Positions 17,704 through 26,787 of a DNA stretch of 64,000 nt are shown here, in pieces. How positions within the stretch are numbered: the stretch's first letter is position 1; every line of letters starts with the position of its first letter. A program made the position numbers and the translations under genes. This DNA is from an uncultured Alphaproteobacteria bacterium (GTDB lineage Bacteria > Pseudomonadota > Alphaproteobacteria > MPNO01 > UBA2964), in contig CALSLP010000006.1 in the NCBI GenBank assembly GCA_943787225.1, forward strand, positions 124,001 to 188,000. The letters run 5' to 3'. The notes beneath the pieces were generated by a model. The model was given only the letters and a program-made list of their open reading frames with translations. It had not been told where the DNA came from and did no database searches.

Positions 17704-18687
17704 GTGCACGCTATTCGGTCTGCGCTTATTGCGCTTTGTGTTCTTACACCCACAACAACCAATGCATTCGATAAATTTGTCGCGCTGGGAACTGCGTCGA
17801 CGAAAGGAACCTACTATCCCGTCGGACAGACATTGTGCAAATTTATAAATGCCGGACGGCTCGATCATAAAGTCCGTTGCGTCACCTACTCTACTGGGGG
17901 ATCGGTTTACAACATCCAGGCCCTGACATCCGGTGAACTTGACGTTGCCATTACCCGTGCCGATCTCGCTTACAAGGCTTATAAAGGGCTCGGCCAATTT
18001 GCCGATCTCGGTGCCAACAAAGATTTACGGACTGTCTCAAACCTTTATGACACCCCCGTTATTGTGACTGTTCACAAAGATAGCGGCATCAAAACCTTCG
18101 AAGATTTCAAAGGGAAGCGGATCAATATTGGCAACCGAGGATCAGGCAAAAGAACTATTGCCGATCAAATGTTCAAAATTCTGGGATGGAACAACAAGAT
18201 GTTTGCCAATGTCACAGAACTTGGAACGACCGGCATGGCCGAAGCTTTTTGTAACAAGCGAATCGATATCATGATCGAAGCTATTGGATTACCGGCCAAG
18301 CTATACAACAGGGTCACGCAGAAGTGCGGCGGCGTCTTCATTGATTTGCCAAAAGACCTCGTCGACAAATTTACCAAGCAAAATCGGTTCTTCGTCGAAA
18401 GTAAGCTTTCTCAAAAACTCAATCCACATGCCACACATGACGTGCGTACGTTAACGGCAAAAGTTGTTCTTATGTCACTCAAACGCATTGCGCCTGAGAC
18501 CATCAATGTTGTCGCAAAAGCCATCTTTGCAGACTTAAAGAGCTTTCAGAAAAGTCAGATAGCGCTTGGGTTTTCAACACATCACACAATGCTCAGACAA
18601 GGAATACAGGTCCCCTTTCATGCCGGTGCAAAACAATATTATGACGCAAACAACCTGCTTTCCTCCGGCGGCGGGATTCCGAGATAA
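17704..18687 (+). CDS. Orphan TAXI-family TRAP solute receptor
   Basis: About 327 residues, with a signal peptide ending near TPTTTNAF. The mature start (FVALGTASTKGTYYPVGQTLC) is the TAXI hallmark 'GTAsxxGtYYpvG', and VTYSTGGSVYNIQALTSGEL is the next conserved block. The start is GTG at 17704, because AAAGG lies eight bases upstream and the signal peptide begins cleanly there; the longer TTG start at 17662 would add non-signal sequence. TAXI receptors normally feed a fused DctQM permease, but none is present. The gene is 105 bases after the ABC-type binding protein and 3 before the secretin gene. Confidence 0.85.
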   Translation: MHAIRSALIALCVLTPTTTNAFDKFVALGTASTKGTYYPVGQTLCKFINAGRLDHKVRCVTYSTGGSVYNIQALTSGELDVAITRADLAYKAYKGLGQFADLGANKDLRTVSNLYDTPVIVTVHKDSGIKTFEDFKGKRINIGNRGSGKRTIADQMFKILGWNNKMFANVTELGTTGMAEAFCNKRIDIMIEAIGLPAKLYNRVTQKCGGVFIDLPKDLVDKFTKQNRFFVESKLSQKLNPHATHDVRTLTAKVVLMSLKRIAPETINVVAKAIFADLKSFQKSQIALGFSTHHTMLRQGIQVPFHAGAKQYYDANNLLSSGGGIPR

Positions 18688-18690
18688 ATC

Positions 18691-20628
18691 ATGAAACTGT
18701 CTGTAGAAGAAAATTTGGTGGACAAGCCGCGTACGCCACTGCAAACCGCAGGACGCGCAATACTCAGAGCAATTGTCCTTATACCGTTTCTTGCGACAAC
18801 GAGCTGCGTGACACTAGAAGATTTAACTAAATCGGACACTTCGACCGCCACAACCCAAAATGCTCCACCACCACGGAACGAAGCCGGAGCGTTATCGTTG
18901 AAGGGGGTCAGTCTACTGCGTGAGAATAAGTTTAAAGAGGCGTCCAAGGTTTTTAACCAGGCTCTTAAGCTAGATGCACGGAATTCCTACCTGCAGCTCC
19001 TCAATGGCCTTACCTATCATATGCAAGCCGTCCGTTCCGATCAGTCGATGTTTTCTCTCGCGGAGCAAGGCTACAAACTCGCCCTTAAATTTGATCAATC
19101 CAACTGGATCGCGCGCTACCAACTCGGACTCCTGCACCTGGACCAACGTCGTTTTGACCTTGCGAAGGCTGAGTTCGCTGACGCCCTTTTCTACAAAGAC
19201 GATGATCCGGACATTTTGTACAATTTAGCAATCTCCTCCTACTACAACCAAGACCCGGAAACCGCCGCGGGCGCCCTAAAGCGTTTACGCGAATTGGAGC
19301 CCAAATCAGCAAGAAGTAACCGTGCCTCCTCATTAGTGAGCGCTGCTCTAGGCAATAAAGAAGATTCAAATAAGTTTCTAGCCCTTTACAAAGACACGAA
19401 GCCACGGCCTTCGCGCCTAGTTCATCTCACGCGACGCCTGCAGGACTGGAAGCGGGTACATGTACGCGCCCAGAATGCGAGTTTCCGAGCCCCCCTTCCA
19501 ACAAGGCCTCAAAACGGTCCTGTACAGCTGGCGCAATCCCCGTCTGGCGACCCGAACCAGGGCCAAGATGGCAGACAGGATCAAAACCAGGACCAGCAGC
19601 AAGACCAGGACGCCGCAGATGGACAGCAGCAAGACGGTCAAGCGGGTGGTGCTGGTGGTGCCAACGACAAAATGGTTGTTGTTGACGTCGTTATTATCAG
19701 CTCACGCGAAGATATCACAACGTCGAAAGGCCGTAATCTTCTCGCCCTGCTGAGCATTAATGGTGACTTTACGAATAATCGAGTTGATACACGCAACGAG
19801 TTTAATCCGACCAATAATACGGTTGTCACCACGATAACGAGGAATTTCTCGATACCCGCTCTGAGTTATTCTTTAAATATCGTGAATGCAGGATCGACGC
19901 GGAATGAGATTTTGGCGCGCCCCAGCCTGGTCGCGATCTCGGGGCAAAAGTCGGAATTCTTCTCAGGAGAAAACATCAAGGCCGCAACCGTATCGACCAC
20001 AGCACAGCAGGGCTCCACAGAGGTTGATAAGGACATTGGGGTTAAGCTGGGGGTAACACCAACTTTTCTTGCAGATGGAAGAGTGAAATTACAAGTCGAA
20101 ATCGAACGCACGTTTCTGACAAGTCAAAGCGCCGATGTTAATTACGCAAACCAACTGCGAACAACCAAAGAATCGGTAAATGCCAACGTCCTGATGAATA
20201 ATGGGGAAACCCTTATTTTGAGTGGCCTAAGCGAAAAAGAAACGGAGAATGTCCGCGGCGGCGTCCCCGGCCTGCAGGACATTCCCGGTGTCCAATACTT
20301 CTTTTCGAATGAATCAACCCGAGACTTTAACAAATCTGTTCTTATCCTGCTGACGCCGCGAATTCCTGAATATACTTTTCGTCCCCGTGAGGTCCGGGAA
20401 AAAGAGGAAGCAGCCCGGAAAGACGGTGGACAAGTCCTCAACGAGTTAAAAGCACGTTACACAGACTGGTTTCGTCCGTACCCCAACTGGGCCTCGGTCT
20501 TCCGCCATCTACAGCAGAATGCGCTTTATCGACAATTCCGGACCGGAGATGTGTCTCTCGAACGCTGGGACACCCAGAAAAACATTGAAGGCCGACTAAG
20601 TGGCGCCCTTCAATTCCTGCATTTCTAG
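18691..20628 (+). CDS. TPR-secretin outer-membrane lipoprotein
   Basis: A 645-residue protein. A hydrophobic segment ends in a weak lipobox at Cys39 (FLATTSC). TPR-like helices follow at about 65-235 (FKEASKVFNQALKLDARNSY, FDLAKAEFADALFYKDDDP). A Gln/Asp/Gly-rich linker lies at about 285-325, and a secretin core at about 326-560. Core motifs are ILARPSLVAISGQKSEFFSG, VGVKLGVTPTFLADGRVKL-like sequence, and VPGLQDIPGVQYFF with SVLILLTPRIP, as in PulD/GspD. The usual N0-N1-N2 periplasmic rings are missing and replaced by TPRs. No type II, III or IV-pilus genes lie near it. It probably forms an outer-membrane channel. Confidence 0.85.
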   Translation: MKLSVEENLVDKPRTPLQTAGRAILRAIVLIPFLATTSCVTLEDLTKSDTSTATTQNAPPPRNEAGALSLKGVSLLRENKFKEASKVFNQALKLDARNSYLQLLNGLTYHMQAVRSDQSMFSLAEQGYKLALKFDQSNWIARYQLGLLHLDQRRFDLAKAEFADALFYKDDDPDILYNLAISSYYNQDPETAAGALKRLRELEPKSARSNRASSLVSAALGNKEDSNKFLALYKDTKPRPSRLVHLTRRLQDWKRVHVRAQNASFRAPLPTRPQNGPVQLAQSPSGDPNQGQDGRQDQNQDQQQDQDAADGQQQDGQAGGAGGANDKMVVVDVVIISSREDITTSKGRNLLALLSINGDFTNNRVDTRNEFNPTNNTVVTTITRNFSIPALSYSLNIVNAGSTRNEILARPSLVAISGQKSEFFSGENIKAATVSTTAQQGSTEVDKDIGVKLGVTPTFLADGRVKLQVEIERTFLTSQSADVNYANQLRTTKESVNANVLMNNGETLILSGLSEKETENVRGGVPGLQDIPGVQYFFSNESTRDFNKSVLILLTPRIPEYTFRPREVREKEEAARKDGGQVLNELKARYTDWFRPYPNWASVFRHLQQNALYRQFRTGDVSLERWDTQKNIEGRLSGALQFLHF

Positions 20629-20647
20629 TCCTTAGGGTGAATCTGCA

Positions 20648-21537
20648 ATGAAACGCAAATTGAACAGCTGGATCACCGCATTATTCGCGATCGTCCTATC
20701 CACGCCAGCGATAAACGCCCCCATGGCCCAAGACCTTGGCAGCGGCGTCACCTCCACAGGATCCCAGGAATGTATCCTGTGTGACCTCCGCTATCGTTCT
20801 TATGTCGGCGCAAACCTAAATGGCTCTAATTTTAAAGGCTCCTACTTATTTAACGCCAATTTCACGAGAGCCAGCCTCAACGGGGTAAATTTCGAAAGTT
20901 CCATTTTGGTTCTGGCGGAGTTCGAACGCGCTGACTTGACCAACGCTAATCTTGCAAAAGCCAATCTTGGCAGAGCCTCCATGTACGGAGCCACTCTTCG
21001 GGGGGCGCGTATGATTTTTATCGACCTTGAGGGCGCCTACCTCGAAGGCGCTGAGCTTACCGGCGCAGACCTGACGGCGGCCAACATGCCTCAGGTTCGT
21101 ATGCCGCGCGTATTTGCCAGCGGGGCGCAGATGCGTAGCGCGAATATGGTTGAAGCTGATTTAAGCGGCGGCAATTTTCGGAGGGCGAACCTCGAAGGGG
21201 CAAACCTTTCCGGCGCTAATCTTTCCAATGCCGACCTGACGATGACAAATCTGCGCGATGCCAATTTGCGGGGCGCTAATCTGTCCGGGGCGAAATTTCA
21301 GCTATGCCTCGCTGCTAATGCCAATCTGACCGGCGCTGACGTAACCAAGCCACTTCTACGGCACCAACATGAAGGAAGCAAAATTCATCGATGCCGATTT
21401 GACGGCGCACGGGTCGCCAGTGTTATTCGTATTGGCACCGACTTTTGCAACGCACGCGTCCCGCCAAAAATGGCAAAAAGGGCCTCAAGCCCATAGAAGA
21501 TGAGCAGGGAGAAAAGACAAAAAGGGCAAAATCCTGA
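20648..21537 (+). pseudogene. Secreted pentapeptide-repeat protein with frame disruptions near its C-terminus
   Basis: The protein has a signal peptide (WITALFAIVLSTPAINA), a CxxC (ECILCDL) and a long run of A(D/N)LxX pentapeptide repeats (ANLNGSNFKGSYLFNANF, ANLEGANLSGANLSNADL) that should fold into a right-handed beta-helix. After about residue 233 the repeats continue in another frame (FYGTNMKEAKFIDADLT), then return to the first frame at GTDFCNARVP, the usual end of such domains. A further shift near 21470, in an A-rich run, leads to KPIEDEQGEKTKRAKS and a stop at 21537. Without correction the frame ends at 21496 after 282 residues. Repeats of this kind mediate protein binding. It starts 19 bases after the secretin gene and could be its partner or cargo. 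Confidence 0.75.
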
Positions 21538-21540
21538 AAT

Positions 21541-21723
21541 ATGTCTTGGGAGAATGCTCAGAAAAGAGCAAAGAACTCCAGCGCTAATAAGCCTGCGCCG
21601 CAAGCGGCGGCCCCCTCTGATGGACCAGCCGCGACGGTCACACCGCTTGACCCAAACCAGCCTCAATCTGGCGAAGCACCGCCCGCGTCAGACCCCAATC
21701 AATCCCCTTTTGGACCGCGATAA
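21541..21723 (+). CDS. Small Pro/Ala-rich ORF, possibly the detached tail of the pentapeptide protein
   Basis: A 60-codon ORF encoding a low-complexity Pro/Ala/Gln-rich peptide (ANKPAPQAAAPSDGP and DPNQPQSGEAPPASD). Its frame is the same as the KPIEDEQGEKTKRAKS end of the pentapeptide composite, separated by one TGA at 21535-21537 and one further codon. No good ribosome-binding site precedes the ATG. It could be a disordered C-terminal tail cut off by the stop, or a small hypothetical protein. The rest of the gap to 21852 shows nothing I can identify. Confidence 0.35.
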   Translation: MSWENAQKRAKNSSANKPAPQAAAPSDGPAATVTPLDPNQPQSGEAPPASDPNQSPFGPR

Positions 21724-21852
21724 CTTTCGCACAAACAAGATTTATGTTACGGGTGTTCCGCTAGGTCTTGACCGGAGCAGGCTAATCCCCGACGATGTTA
21801 TCAAGTGATCGTAAAATGACGCGTAAATTAGAATATCCAGGGAGATTGATAG

Positions 21853-22875
21853 ATGACTGATTACGAAAATGATGTTTCACGCCGCCTGTTTCTAAAAGGC
21901 GCAGGCGCAACAGCGGGTGCAGGCGCCCTCAGCATGCTGCCCATTCAAATGGCATTTGCTGCCGCGTTCCCCGAGCAGAACATTCAGGTTTTCGTCCCCA
22001 CGCGCGCCGGCGGTGGCGCTGACCGCAATTTGCGGGCCTTTACCGGTGTCTGGAAGAAATATGTAAAACAGAATTTTGAAGCCGGCTTCTATCCAGGGGC
22101 GGCAGGCCGCGTTGGCTACGAAACCTATATGGGTAAAGCGAAAGCCGATTGCTACAATCTGATCTTCGGCAATATGGGTCCAGAGGTCCTCAACTGGGTG
22201 GTCAAGAAGCCCACCTTCCCGCTCGATTCCTACTTCTATTTTGCTCAGGTCGATGCTGATCCGGCTTGTGTCTTCGTAAGCTCCAAAAGCAAATTCAAGC
22301 ACATCGATGACATCATCGCCGAAGGCAAAAAGCGGACTTTGACCGTTGGCACAAGCCGTCTGGCGCATCCCGCGTCTTTGGGGGCATTGGTTCTCGCACA
22401 GAAAACCGGCGCTCGGTTCAACCTGATCCCGCTTTCCGGTGGCCGTAATACGCGTGGTGGTGTCACCACAGGCGAAGTTGACTTCGGTGTTCTGCCAGCC
22501 TCGAGCGTTCTCCGTAAGAAGATCAAGGTTCTTGCCTTGTTCGACGACAAAAACCCGCTGCCCAAGCGCATGCCCGATGCCGTGCTGACCAATGATCACT
22601 TCAAGCTTGGCCTGCCACCGCTGATTGCCGGGGCGCGTGCCTTTGGCATCAAGAAGGAAGCCGTCGAGAAGTATCCAGAGCGCTTCAAAGTACTGACGGA
22701 TACCCTGCAGAAGGTCTATACCGACCCGGCCTACAAGAAGGCCGTCGTCAAGACCAAAGCACCTTGGGAATTCATCAAGTACGGTAACGCGGAAGATTGC
22801 GCAAAATACGTCAAATATGTGACGGATCTTGGTCAGGACTACCGTAGCCTTCTCACAGGCAAAAAGAAGACATAA
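21853..22875 (+). CDS. tctC: TctC-type substrate-binding protein of a tripartite tricarboxylate transporter
   Basis: A 340-residue protein with a twin-arginine signal (SRRLFLKGAGATAGAGALSM). The mature part begins FPEQNIQVFVPTRAGGGADRN, the TctC/Bug start, and continues with GRVGYETYMGKAKADCYNLIFGN. It binds a small organic acid in the periplasm and hands it to TctAB. tctB follows after 141 bases and tctA directly after that, so this is the only complete tripartite transporter in the window. Substrates of such systems range from citrate to aromatic acids and cannot be deduced here. Confidence 0.88.
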   Translation: MTDYENDVSRRLFLKGAGATAGAGALSMLPIQMAFAAAFPEQNIQVFVPTRAGGGADRNLRAFTGVWKKYVKQNFEAGFYPGAAGRVGYETYMGKAKADCYNLIFGNMGPEVLNWVVKKPTFPLDSYFYFAQVDADPACVFVSSKSKFKHIDDIIAEGKKRTLTVGTSRLAHPASLGALVLAQKTGARFNLIPLSGGRNTRGGVTTGEVDFGVLPASSVLRKKIKVLALFDDKNPLPKRMPDAVLTNDHFKLGLPPLIAGARAFGIKKEAVEKYPERFKVLTDTLQKVYTDPAYKKAVVKTKAPWEFIKYGNAEDCAKYVKYVTDLGQDYRSLLTGKKKT

Positions 22876-23016
22876 CGCCTCACGGCGATCTCAAGACAAT
22901 TCGTGGTTGGACGGAGAACTTTAACCGGTTCCCCTTCCGGCCACGATTTGTATTAATTCGAAACTACACTACCGGCATTACGAGATTTGATTTAGGCCTA
23001 CCAATGAGCTTTTTCG

Positions 23017-23541
23017 ATGGCTGATGACGAGCAGAGCACTGACAATCCTAAACCAAGCGGCCCCAAGCCCCTTGGTGGTGAACTGATACTCCCGATTTCA
23101 GGGCTGCTATTCACCATCTATTATTTTACAACAATCATCGACGTTCCGTGGACGGCACAGGTCAGCGCTTTCTTCGTTGGCACTATTCTTATTGGGCTTA
23201 TTGCCGCCCTCATCATTCGGACCAGTCTTCGCGTAAAACGGGGCGAAGCGACGTTAGGTCTCGGGCCGCTTTTCGCGCCGAAAGCATACATACCAAAACG
23301 TCTCGCCCTTCTCGGTCTTACCCTCGCCTATATTTTCTTTATCCAGTGGGGCGGGTTTACAATCACGACCTTCTTTTTCCTGCTCTTTGCGATGCTTCTG
23401 CTCAGCGACGGGAAGAAGAAAGGCCTTATCTTCGGGATATCTCTCGCACTTTCAATTGGCGGCTATCTCCTTTTTATTCTCGCCTTCAATACGCGCTTCC
23501 CGCGCGGCCCTGTCGAGACGCTGCTAAAGGACGTTTTCTAG
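23017..23541 (+). CDS. tctB: TctB-type small membrane subunit
   Basis: A 174-residue protein with four predicted TM helices (GELILPISGLLFTIYYF, VSAFFVGTILIGLIAALII, RLALLGLTLAYIFFIQWGGF, GISLALSIGGYLLFILAF). This is the TctB topology. It ends with the family-typical RFPRGPVETLL. It lies one base before tctA. The ribosome-binding site is weak, and the 141-base gap after tctC may mean a lower expression level for the membrane part. Confidence 0.85.
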   Translation: MADDEQSTDNPKPSGPKPLGGELILPISGLLFTIYYFTTIIDVPWTAQVSAFFVGTILIGLIAALIIRTSLRVKRGEATLGLGPLFAPKAYIPKRLALLGLTLAYIFFIQWGGFTITTFFFLLFAMLLLSDGKKKGLIFGISLALSIGGYLLFILAFNTRFPRGPVETLLKDVF

Positions 23542-23542
23542 A

Positions 23543-25075
23543 ATGGAAATCGACTGGGGCCTCTTCGGCGAACTCTTTGCGCGCACATTTTCCTTCTGGT
23601 GGGTCATTCTGCCGGCGATCCTGCTCGGATTAATCGTCGGTGCCATACCGGGCTTTAGCGCCGCCAACACCATTATCATCCTGCTCCCGATGACACTGGC
23701 TATGGAGCCAGAGATCGGGCTGATCTTTATGGTCGCACTCTATGCGTCATCACGCATGGGAGCTGGCATTCCCGCGATCCTGGTCAACATCCCAGGCACC
23801 GCGGGTGCCGCAGCAACGCCGCTGGATGGCTACCCCATGACCAAGCAGGGCCGCGCCCAACAGGCCCTGGCGATCTCCTTCGTCGCCTCGGTCTTTGGTG
23901 GCCTGCTGACCACCCTGATTGCCCTCGTTGCCATGCCCTGGCTGTCGCAGGTTGCCTATCATCTCCACAGCGTCGAGATGATTGTGATTATGCTGTTCGG
24001 CATATCGCTGATCGCGACAATTGCAGCTAAAGATACTCTAAAAGGCCTTATTGCAGGCTTCTTCGGCCTGATGATCGGTTATATCGGTGCAGACGTCGTT
24101 TACGAGACCCCACGCGGCACATTCGGCTTCCTGGAGCTATACGACAAGGTGCCGCTGATACCTGCGCTCGTCGGGCTATTCGCAGTCTCTGAGGCCTTCG
24201 CTGTCATTGAAGGGGAATCCATCCTGACCAAGCGTGGTATGGCAGCCATGCAGAAGGCAGGCTGGAAGGAGACCTGGGAAGGCGTCACCATGGCCATGAG
24301 CCGCTGGTGGCATATCATCTGGACCAGCATCATCGGTCTGGTCATTGGCATTGTGCCGGGCGCTGGTGCCGCCATCGCGTCCTTTGTAGCCTATCAACAA
24401 TCCAAGACCTTTTCCAAAACGCCTGAACTCTATGGCACTGGGCATCTCGATGGCCTCGTTGCCCCAGAATCGGCAAATAACGGCGTCACGTCAGGCACGC
24501 TGATCCCGCTCCTCGTCATTGGTGTCCCTGGTGGCGCGACGGCAGCCATTATGGCGGTCGTTCTCCAGTATCACGGTGTCACCGTCGGGCCCGACCTGTT
24601 CGAGAACCAGCCTGAACTCGCTTTCGGGGCGTTCACAGCCATGGCGGTTACCTACGCCATCATGATCCTCACGGTGCTTCCACTGGCCCGCTATATGTCC
24701 AAAATCACGGTCGTTTCGACCACTTATATGGCACCAATTATAATCTCGTTTACGCTGGTCGGCGCCTTCGTGCCGCGGGCTTATGTCTTCGACATGTATC
24801 TGGCGCTGGCGTTCGGAGTCATAGGCTATGTCGCCCGCAAAACCGGCTATCATGTCGCGGCTATCCTGATCGGCGTCATTCTCGGACCGTTACTTGAGAA
24901 TTACTTCCTGCGCGCTCTCCGTATTTCTGAAGGCGATGTTTTGGTGATCTTCTCGTCAGGCATAGGCAATATTCTTTGGATTCTGCTGATCATCTCGCTA
25001 TTTGTCCCGATGTATCTCGACAAACGACGACAAAGACAGCGCGAACAGGCTTTACCAACCACCACTGACTGCTAA
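23543..25075 (+). CDS. tctA: TctA-type large permease subunit
   Basis: A 510-residue polytopic protein, normal for TctA. Signatures are VGAIPGFSAANTIIILLPMT near the start, then AGIPAILVNIPGTAGAAAT and LDGYPMTKQGRAQQALA. A second repeat (IVPGAGAAIASFVAYQQSK, ESANNGVTSGTLIPLLVIG) shows the internal duplication of the family. It moves the ligand delivered by TctC using the ion gradient. Its stop overlaps that of the convergent ModA-like gene by four bases. Confidence 0.93.
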   Translation: MEIDWGLFGELFARTFSFWWVILPAILLGLIVGAIPGFSAANTIIILLPMTLAMEPEIGLIFMVALYASSRMGAGIPAILVNIPGTAGAAATPLDGYPMTKQGRAQQALAISFVASVFGGLLTTLIALVAMPWLSQVAYHLHSVEMIVIMLFGISLIATIAAKDTLKGLIAGFFGLMIGYIGADVVYETPRGTFGFLELYDKVPLIPALVGLFAVSEAFAVIEGESILTKRGMAAMQKAGWKETWEGVTMAMSRWWHIIWTSIIGLVIGIVPGAGAAIASFVAYQQSKTFSKTPELYGTGHLDGLVAPESANNGVTSGTLIPLLVIGVPGGATAAIMAVVLQYHGVTVGPDLFENQPELAFGAFTAMAVTYAIMILTVLPLARYMSKITVVSTTYMAPIIISFTLVGAFVPRAYVFDMYLALAFGVIGYVARKTGYHVAAILIGVILGPLLENYFLRALRISEGDVLVIFSSGIGNILWILLIISLFVPMYLDKRRQRQREQALPTTTDC

Positions 25076-25761
25076 ACGATTCCGGCTGTATCCAGAATAC
25101 TGCGACCTCGCGGCGTCTCGATAAAACCGAGAAAACCTTTAATCACCCGCGAAGCCTGAGGATCGATAGCACCGGCAACATAGCTTGTCGTATTGCCCAG
25201 CGCCTCGGGCAATGGCCCGACAACGACAACCCCATGCTCGGCCAGCCGACGTATCGCGGGAATTTGTCCAAAGCCTATTTCTTTACCCTGCCCTTTGCCA
25301 ATCCGCTCCATAAGCCGAGCAGCGCTTGGCAGGCGTTCTGTCCGATCTCCGATCTGGTCAGCAATCCCAAGGCTAACGATCATCTTCTCGATATACTGCC
25401 CTGAAATGGCGTCGTTATAGAGTATTCGCTCGGCTTTCAGGATCGATTCACGCACAGCCTCCCTGGAACTTATGTCAGGAAAATCCGCCCCGACCCGTAC
25501 GACAACACCGGCCTCCACATCGCCTACGCGCACCAGTGAGCTGCCATCGAGAAGCCCAGCAACGCCATACGCTGCCATATGAGCCGCCGTACCGACCAAA
25601 ATATCGGGCTTTGCGCCGTCCCCCTCCATAAGCCTCTGGATCTCAGGCGACGTCATATAGGAGGGCTCAAAGCGAGCCCCCGTATCTCCACTATAAACCT
25701 CCATACAGGTAACAATGCCGGATTGCGGGGCCCCCGCACTTATGAGAGTAATTGCCGCCAT
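25072..25761 (-). CDS. ModA-like substrate-binding domain protein without signal peptide
   Basis: A 229-residue protein of the molybdate/thiosulfate-binding type of PBP fold: ITLISAGAPQSGIVTCMEVY, GDGAKPDILVGTAAHMAAY, then VVVRVGADFPDISSREAVRE and the end FLGFIETPRGRSILDTAGI. The last block is the standard C-terminus of extracellular ModA-like proteins (F..fl.s.eg...l...Gi). No signal peptide is visible, so it may act in the cytoplasm, unlike transport-linked ModA. It lies alone, with no modBC. Several Mo enzymes are encoded in this window, but any link is speculation. Confidence 0.75.
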   Translation of the reverse strand: MAAITLISAGAPQSGIVTCMEVYSGDTGARFEPSYMTSPEIQRLMEGDGAKPDILVGTAAHMAAYGVAGLLDGSSLVRVGDVEAGVVVRVGADFPDISSREAVRESILKAERILYNDAISGQYIEKMIVSLGIADQIGDRTERLPSAARLMERIGKGQGKEIGFGQIPAIRRLAEHGVVVVGPLPEALGNTTSYVAGAIDPQASRVIKGFLGFIETPRGRSILDTAGIV

Positions 25762-25840
25762 TACAAATTTTTCCTCATCGGTTGCTGATCCCTCATCGGC
25801 CCCTTACTCTACCGCCAACAGTCTTTTGGAGAATAGTTTT

Positions 25841-26785
25841 ATGACGAACCCGATTACCAATATGCCTAATGATCCCGGCGATATCCAAGGCGAAGAGCAC
25901 TGGGCAAAACGTGGCGATATCGACCTGTTTCTGTTCCGCCGGTACTCACCGACGGCACGTGCGGCGAACCCCGACAAACCGGTCCTTTTTCTCGTCCACG
26001 GGTCATCCTTCTCGGCGCGCACAGCCTATGATCTCGACATCCCCGGCCAGGGCGATTACTCGCTGATGCGGACCTTCGCCGGGCTCGGGTATGACGTCTG
26101 GACAATGGATCATGAAGGCTACGGTAAATCTACTCACACAGACGGCTTTTCCTATATTGCCGACGGTGTAGAGGACATTAAAGCCGCTGCATCGATTGTC
26201 GAAAAAATCACCGGGAAGAAGTCATTTTGTTTCTTCGGGTCGTCTTCTGGGGCCCTGCGCGCCGGTGGATTCGCCAATGCCTGCCCAGAACGGGTTGAGA
26301 AGCTCGTCCTCGCGGCGCTGGTCTGGACCGGGGAAGGATCACCCACCCTTAAGAAGCGGGCTGAAAAAATCGATGAGTGGCGCGCCTCAAACCGACGTAC
26401 GGTCGATGAAGCCGCTTATCTGAACATCTTTAACCGTGATGTTTCGGGTCTCACCATTCCCGAATTGCCTGCGGCTGCCGCAAAAGCCGAAATGGATAAC
26501 GGCGGCGGCAGCGTCCCTAACGGTACTTACATAGACATGTGCGTGAACCTACCGGTTGTCGACCCAACCAAAGTCGATTGCCCGGTGATGATTTTCCGGG
26601 GCGATCACGACGGCATCGCAACAGATGAGGATGTCCTTGGGTTCTTCACCGCCTTACCAAACAGCGACAAACAGCTCGTTATGGTTTCTGGTCAGGCGCA
26701 CAACACAACAATCGGCATCAACCGGGCTCGTTTCTGGCATTCGCTGGACGGCTTCCTCGGCATGCCTGGACGGGTCGATCAATAG
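25841..26785 (+). CDS. Alpha/beta hydrolase, first of a tandem pair
   Basis: 314 residues. Motifs are VLFLVHGSSFSARTAYDL (oxyanion), nucleophile elbow FFGSSSGALRAGGFA (G-x-S-x-G), acid RGDHDGIA, and the base His in GQAHNTT. The start is ATG 25841 with GGAGA upstream; the longer frame from 25715 has no sensible extra sequence. The downstream gene encodes a close relative. Both keep QEYWA/EHWA-like starts, WTLDHEGYGRS-like elbows and TGEGxPTL, so they arose by duplication. Substrate is unknown; esterase or C-C hydrolase activity is typical. Confidence 0.85.
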   Translation: MTNPITNMPNDPGDIQGEEHWAKRGDIDLFLFRRYSPTARAANPDKPVLFLVHGSSFSARTAYDLDIPGQGDYSLMRTFAGLGYDVWTMDHEGYGKSTHTDGFSYIADGVEDIKAAASIVEKITGKKSFCFFGSSSGALRAGGFANACPERVEKLVLAALVWTGEGSPTLKKRAEKIDEWRASNRRTVDEAAYLNIFNRDVSGLTIPELPAAAAKAEMDNGGGSVPNGTYIDMCVNLPVVDPTKVDCPVMIFRGDHDGIATDEDVLGFFTALPNSDKQLVMVSGQAHNTTIGINRARFWHSLDGFLGMPGRVDQ

Positions 26786-26787
26786 AA

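Noticed and set aside
18691-20628. Type II secretion or Tad pilus locus
   Set aside because: No ATPase, platform protein or pseudopilin gene is nearby; only the secretin core is present.
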